Of a DNA stretch of 64,000 nt, positions 61,393-64,000 are shown piece by piece. The stretch comes from Bradyrhizobium sp. CB1015 (GTDB lineage Bacteria; Pseudomonadota; Alphaproteobacteria; Rhizobiales; Xanthobacteraceae). Positions within the stretch are counted from its first letter, which is position 1. Each line of letters begins with the position of its first letter. The DNA lies in assembly GCF_025200925.1 (NCBI RefSeq), contig NZ_CP104174.1:2542001-2606000 (forward strand). The letters are read 5' to 3'. The notes under the pieces were generated by a model, which searched no databases, was not told where the DNA came from, and saw only the letters and a list, made by a program, of their open reading frames with translations. A program made the position numbers and the translations under genes.

Positions 61393-62129
61393 GGGTGAAA
61401 GTCCTGCTGCTCGCGTTGGTTCTGGTTGTGCTGCCCGAAGCGGCGCTGGCCCAGATTCCCGACCTGAATTCCCTGCTGCCGCCCGGAAACGGCTCGACCA
61501 GCGGCCGGATCATCCAGCTGATGGCGCTGATCACGGTGCTATCGGTGGCGCCGGGGCTGCTGATCATGGTGACGAGCTTCACGCGATTTGCGGTGGCGTT
61601 GTCGTTCCTGCGCGCCGGTCTCGGCCTCCAGACCACACCTGCCAACCTGGTGCTGATCAGTCTCGCGCTGTTCATGACCTTCTACGTGATGGCGCCGACC
61701 TTCGACCGGGCCTGGGAGAGCGGCGTCCAGCCGCTGATGAAGAACGAGATCTCGGAGGAGGAAGCCTATCTGAAGATCACGGACCCGTTCCGCGAGTTCA
61801 TGCTGGCCCATGTCCGCGACAAGGATCTCCAGACCTTCGAAGCGCTCGCCGCAGAAAGCTTCCGCAGGAAGTTCGACGACAAGCGGATCGATCTGCGCGT
61901 CATCATTCCGGCCTTCATGATCTCCGAGCTCCGGCGCTCGTTCGAGATCGGATTTCTCATCATCCTGCCGTTCCTGGTGATCGACATGATCGTGGCGACG
62001 CTGACCATGTCCATGGGCATGATGATGATGCCGCCGACGATCCTCGCACTGCCGTTCAAGATGCTGTTCTTCGTGCTGATCGACGGCTGGAATCTGCTGG
62101 CCTCCGGACTGGTGCGGTCGTTCTCGTAA
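61389..62129 (+). CDS. fliP: Flagellar export gate protein FliP
   Basis: A 246-residue membrane protein from GTG 61389 with a cleavable signal (LLLALVLVVLPEAALA) and the FliP signatures LITVLSVAPGLLIMVTSFTR, FAVALSFLRAGLGLQTTPAN and PTILALPFKMLFFVLIDGW. It forms the core of the export gate with FliQ and FliR, which are not in the window. It ends the flgB-to-fliP unit. Confidence 0.95.
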   Translation: MRVKVLLLALVLVVLPEAALAQIPDLNSLLPPGNGSTSGRIIQLMALITVLSVAPGLLIMVTSFTRFAVALSFLRAGLGLQTTPANLVLISLALFMTFYVMAPTFDRAWESGVQPLMKNEISEEEAYLKITDPFREFMLAHVRDKDLQTFEALAAESFRRKFDDKRIDLRVIIPAFMISELRRSFEIGFLIILPFLVIDMIVATLTMSMGMMMMPPTILALPFKMLFFVLIDGWNLLASGLVRSFS

Positions 62130-62153
62130 GGGGCGGCGATCGCCTGCCGCCCC
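62130..62153 (+). terminator. Hairpin after fliP
   Basis: A perfect 8-pair stem, GGGGCGGC with GCCGCCCC around an 8-base loop, starting directly after the stop codon. There is no T-run, so termination would be weak or factor-dependent. Confidence 0.5.
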
Positions 62154-62304
62154 GTCATGGTTAGCGAGAAGTACCGCGTTATGGTTAGCGGTAGGTAATA
62201 TTAACCATCTGATATTGCTGAGGAATTCAAGCCGACCTTAATCTGCGGGCAAGATTCGGCATGCTAGCAATGCATCACGGCGGGTTGGACCCCACCACAT
62301 CAGT

Positions 62305-62393
62305 CCAAAGGCATGATGCCGCCCCTCCGTACCGGTGCAAGCCCGGTATGTCCCCTGATGAAAATGTAACGCGTACATAAAGGGACATTCGCA
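62305..62393 (+). promoter_or_regulatory. Conserved structured leader of flagellin gene 1
   Basis: A 51-base block (62305-62355) is 47/51 identical to 63494-63544 before the second flagellin. It forms a TACCGG/CCGGTA hairpin (62330-62348), and ATGTCCC (62348-62354) can pair with GGGACAT (62382-62388), which contains the ribosome-binding site AGGGA. Alphaproteobacterial flagellin leaders are known targets of the regulator FlbT, so this may be its site. Confidence 0.6.
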
Positions 62394-63299
62394 ATGTCAA
62401 GCCTGCTTACGAACTCGACCGCCATGACCGCGCTGCAGACCCTGCGGTCTGTCGGTTCGCAACTCTCCACCACGCAGACCCGGATCTCCACCGGTCAGCG
62501 CGTGGCCACCGCCTCGGACAACGCCGCCTATTGGTCGATCGCGACATCGATGCGCGCCGACAACGCCGCTCTCTCGGCAGTCTCCGACTCGCTCGGTCTG
62601 TCGGCCGCGACCGTCGACACGCAATACACCGCTCTGACCACGGTCATCGGTGACAAGGACTCCGGCCTGACCAAGCTCCAGTCCCTGCTGGTCCAGGCCA
62701 AGACCGCCGGTATCGACCGCACCAAGATCCAGGCCGATATCACCCAGATCCAGCAGCAGATGAAGAGCACCGCCAACGCGGCGACCTTCAACGGCATCAA
62801 CTGGCTGAGCACGACCGCCACCACGCCGGCGACCTTCAGCCTGGTGTCGTCGTACTCGCGCGTCGCCGGCACGCCGACCATCGGCTCCATCACGGTGACG
62901 ACCGCCAACTACTCGCTCTACACCGCGACCACGAGCGGCGTCCTGGACACGGTGAGCGGCGGCGCGTCGGTTGACAACATGACCATCGGCGCGCTGACCG
63001 ACTCGGCGGCCGACCAGACCACGCTCGACGGCTACATCGCGCAGGTCACCACCGCGATCAACACGGTGGCTTCGGCCGCCGCCAACCTCGGCGCGGTCAA
63101 GAACCGCATCGCGACCAACACGGAATTCGTGAAGTCGCTGATGGACTCGGTTGACCGCGGTGTCGGCCAGCTCGTCGATGCCGACATGAACCAGGAGTCC
63201 ACGCGCCTTGCGGCCCTCCAGGTCCAGCAGCAGCTCGGCGTTCAGGCGCTCTCGATCGCCAACAACAGCAGCCAGAGCATCCTGTCGCTGTTCCGCTAA
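62394..63299 (+). CDS. fliC: Flagellin (short, ~300-residue type)
   Basis: A 301-residue flagellin. The N-terminal D0/D1 domains (TAMTALQTLRSVGSQLSTTQ, TRISTGQRVATASDNAAYWS, IATSMRADNAALSAVSDSLG) and C-terminal D1/D0 (AANLGAVKNRIATNTEFVKS, NQESTRLAALQVQQQLGVQA, LSIANNSSQSILSLFR) are conserved; the variable centre is short and Thr/Ser-rich. Length and sequence are of the rhizobial/lateral thin-filament type rather than the longer polar type. AGGGA precedes the ATG within the paired leader. A terminator follows and a second copy begins 275 bases later. Confidence 0.95.
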   Translation: MSSLLTNSTAMTALQTLRSVGSQLSTTQTRISTGQRVATASDNAAYWSIATSMRADNAALSAVSDSLGLSAATVDTQYTALTTVIGDKDSGLTKLQSLLVQAKTAGIDRTKIQADITQIQQQMKSTANAATFNGINWLSTTATTPATFSLVSSYSRVAGTPTIGSITVTTANYSLYTATTSGVLDTVSGGASVDNMTIGALTDSAADQTTLDGYIAQVTTAINTVASAAANLGAVKNRIATNTEFVKSLMDSVDRGVGQLVDADMNQESTRLAALQVQQQLGVQALSIANNSSQSILSLFR

Positions 63300-63322
63300 G
63301 CTTCGAACCGTCCTTGCAGAGG

Positions 63323-63356
63323 GCCGCGCTTCTCGCGAAGCGCGGCTCTTTCGTTT
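63323..63356 (+). terminator. Rho-independent terminator after flagellin 1
   Basis: GCCGCGCTTC (63323-63332) pairs perfectly with GAAGCGCGGC (63337-63346) around TCGC, followed by TCTTTCGTTT. It ends the first flagellin transcript, so the second flagellin needs its own promoter. Confidence 0.8.
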
Positions 63357-63493
63357 CGGCGGACGCCCGTGCACGCCGATCATTTCGTCGCCCTGTTGCA
63401 GTAGGAGCACAGGGCCACAAGCCTCGCACAAGCTTCGCTCGCTAACCTCGCCGCTACGACAGGTTGGGCCTTAACCCCGCATTTTCCGGGCGC

Positions 63494-63574
63494 CCAAAGG
63501 CATGACGCCGCCCTGTCGTACCGGTGCAAGCCCGGTATGTCCCCAGCTCATCCAATCTTCAAAGGGACATCAAA
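63494..63574 (+). promoter_or_regulatory. Conserved structured leader of flagellin gene 2
   Basis: It has the same 51-base block as before flagellin 1, the TACCGG/CCGGTA hairpin at 63519-63537, and ATGTCCC (63537-63543) complementary to GGGACAT (63564-63570) over the ribosome-binding site. The sequence between the two pairing arms differs in both length and bases from the first leader, while the arms are identical. Confidence 0.6.
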
Positions 63575-64000
63575 ATGGGTTCAAGTCTCCTCACCAACTC
63601 CTCCGCCATGACCGCGCTCCAGACCCTTCGGTCTGTCAGCTCGCAACTCGCCACCACGCAGAACCGGATCTCGACCGGCCAGCGCGTCTCGACCGCGTCG
63701 GACAACGCCGCCTACTGGTCGATCGCGACCTCGATGCGCTCGGACAACGCTGCGCTCTCGGCGGTCTCCGACTCGCTCGGTCTGTCGGCCGCGACCGTTG
63801 ACACCGAATACACCGCCCTGACCTCGGTCATCGGCGACAAGGAATCCGGCCTGACCAAGCTGCAGGCGCTGCTGGTCGAAGCCAAGACCGCCGGTATCGA
63901 CCGCACCAAGATCCAGGCCGACATCACCCAGATCCAGCAGGACATGAAACTGAAGGCCAATTCGGCGACCTTCAACGGCATCAACTGGCTGAGCACGACC
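63575..64000 (+). CDS. fliC: Second flagellin, partial (cut by window end)
   Basis: From ATG 63575 the frame encodes MGSSLLTNSSAMTALQTLRS and continues without a stop to the window edge (142 codons). It is closely similar to the first flagellin through the N-terminal D0/D1 region (SQLATTQNRISTGQRVSTAS, DNAAYWSIATSMRSDNAAL) and differs mainly by conservative changes. The tandem pair probably arose by duplication and supplies a two-flagellin filament. Confidence 0.93.
   Translation, partial: MGSSLLTNSSAMTALQTLRSVSSQLATTQNRISTGQRVSTASDNAAYWSIATSMRSDNAALSAVSDSLGLSAATVDTEYTALTSVIGDKESGLTKLQALLVEAKTAGIDRTKIQADITQIQQDMKLKANSATFNGINWLSTT

Noticed and set aside
62330..62355. GGTGCAAGCCCGG in the flagellin leaders resembles part of a cobalamin riboswitch.
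   Set aside because: The rest of the riboswitch core (B12 box and its flanking helices) is absent, and flagellin genes are not known targets.
1..64000. CRISPR arrays and rRNA genes.
   Set aside because: No regularly spaced repeats of CRISPR size and no rRNA-like stretches were seen.

Overview
The window looks like a piece of a Bradyrhizobium chromosome (Bradyrhizobiaceae). The evidence is high GC, many DUF1127/DUF2934/DUF6894-type small proteins, a ROSE-type thermometer before a small heat-shock gene, GTTC-N7-GTTC LexA boxes of the alphaproteobacterial kind, dispersed repeats that I recall as typical of this genus, and a rhizobial-type flagellar cluster. The species cannot be fixed from sequence alone.

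Layout. 0-6.5 kb: end of a response regulator, a secreted esterase, a membrane cyclic-nucleotide-binding protein, a DUF1127 protein and a winged-helix/TolB/TPR regulator with a TTG start. 6.9-12 kb: a DNA-repair block. It has a stand-alone ATP-dependent ligase, then on the minus strand two zinc-ribbon proteins, an SRAP (YedK/HMCES-like) protein and a FAN1-like nuclease fused to a DEDDh exonuclease. Exact LexA boxes lie in front of the first zinc-ribbon gene and in front of the nuclease. 12-16 kb: Hsp20 behind a ROSE element and a string of small proteins, including a 31-residue membrane peptide and a frameshifted glycine-rich secreted protein. 16-22 kb: an accessory block with a three-gene minus-strand unit (nucleotidyltransferase-like, coiled-coil and tail-anchored proteins), a tyrosine integrase, and an IS110-family element inserted inside a dispersed repeat, with strongly structured non-coding ends. 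22.5-30.5 kb: a TPR-caspase-like protein, osmoregulated periplasmic glucan genes (opgG/opgH type), and a sugar isomerase/dehydrogenase pair. 30.7-31.5 kb: small DUF2934 proteins. 31.8-42 kb: transport, with an orphan peptide-type binding protein, MetQ, and a luciferase-like monooxygenase/CMD/alkylhydroperoxidase trio followed by a complete branched-chain-type ABC transporter with fused permeases. 42-47 kb: a HerA-like ATPase, a LysE exporter, a PanE-like reductase, a long dispersed repeat and a MarR regulator.

47.9-64 kb: flagellar genes. DUF1217-flgF-fliI run leftwards. motA-fliM-DUF6468-fliN-fliG-flhB, then flgB-flgC-fliE-flgG-flgA-flgI-motE-flgH-fliL-fliP, run rightwards, followed by two tandem short flagellins (the second cut by the window end). 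The order and the ~300-residue flagellins resemble the rhizobial/lateral flagellar system. Both flagellin leaders carry a 51-nt conserved block able to pair with the ribosome-binding site.

The most interesting items are the SOS-controlled SRAP/FAN1-exonuclease locus, the structured RNA candidates of the IS110 element, the nucleotidyltransferase operon next to the integrase, and the shared flagellin leader.
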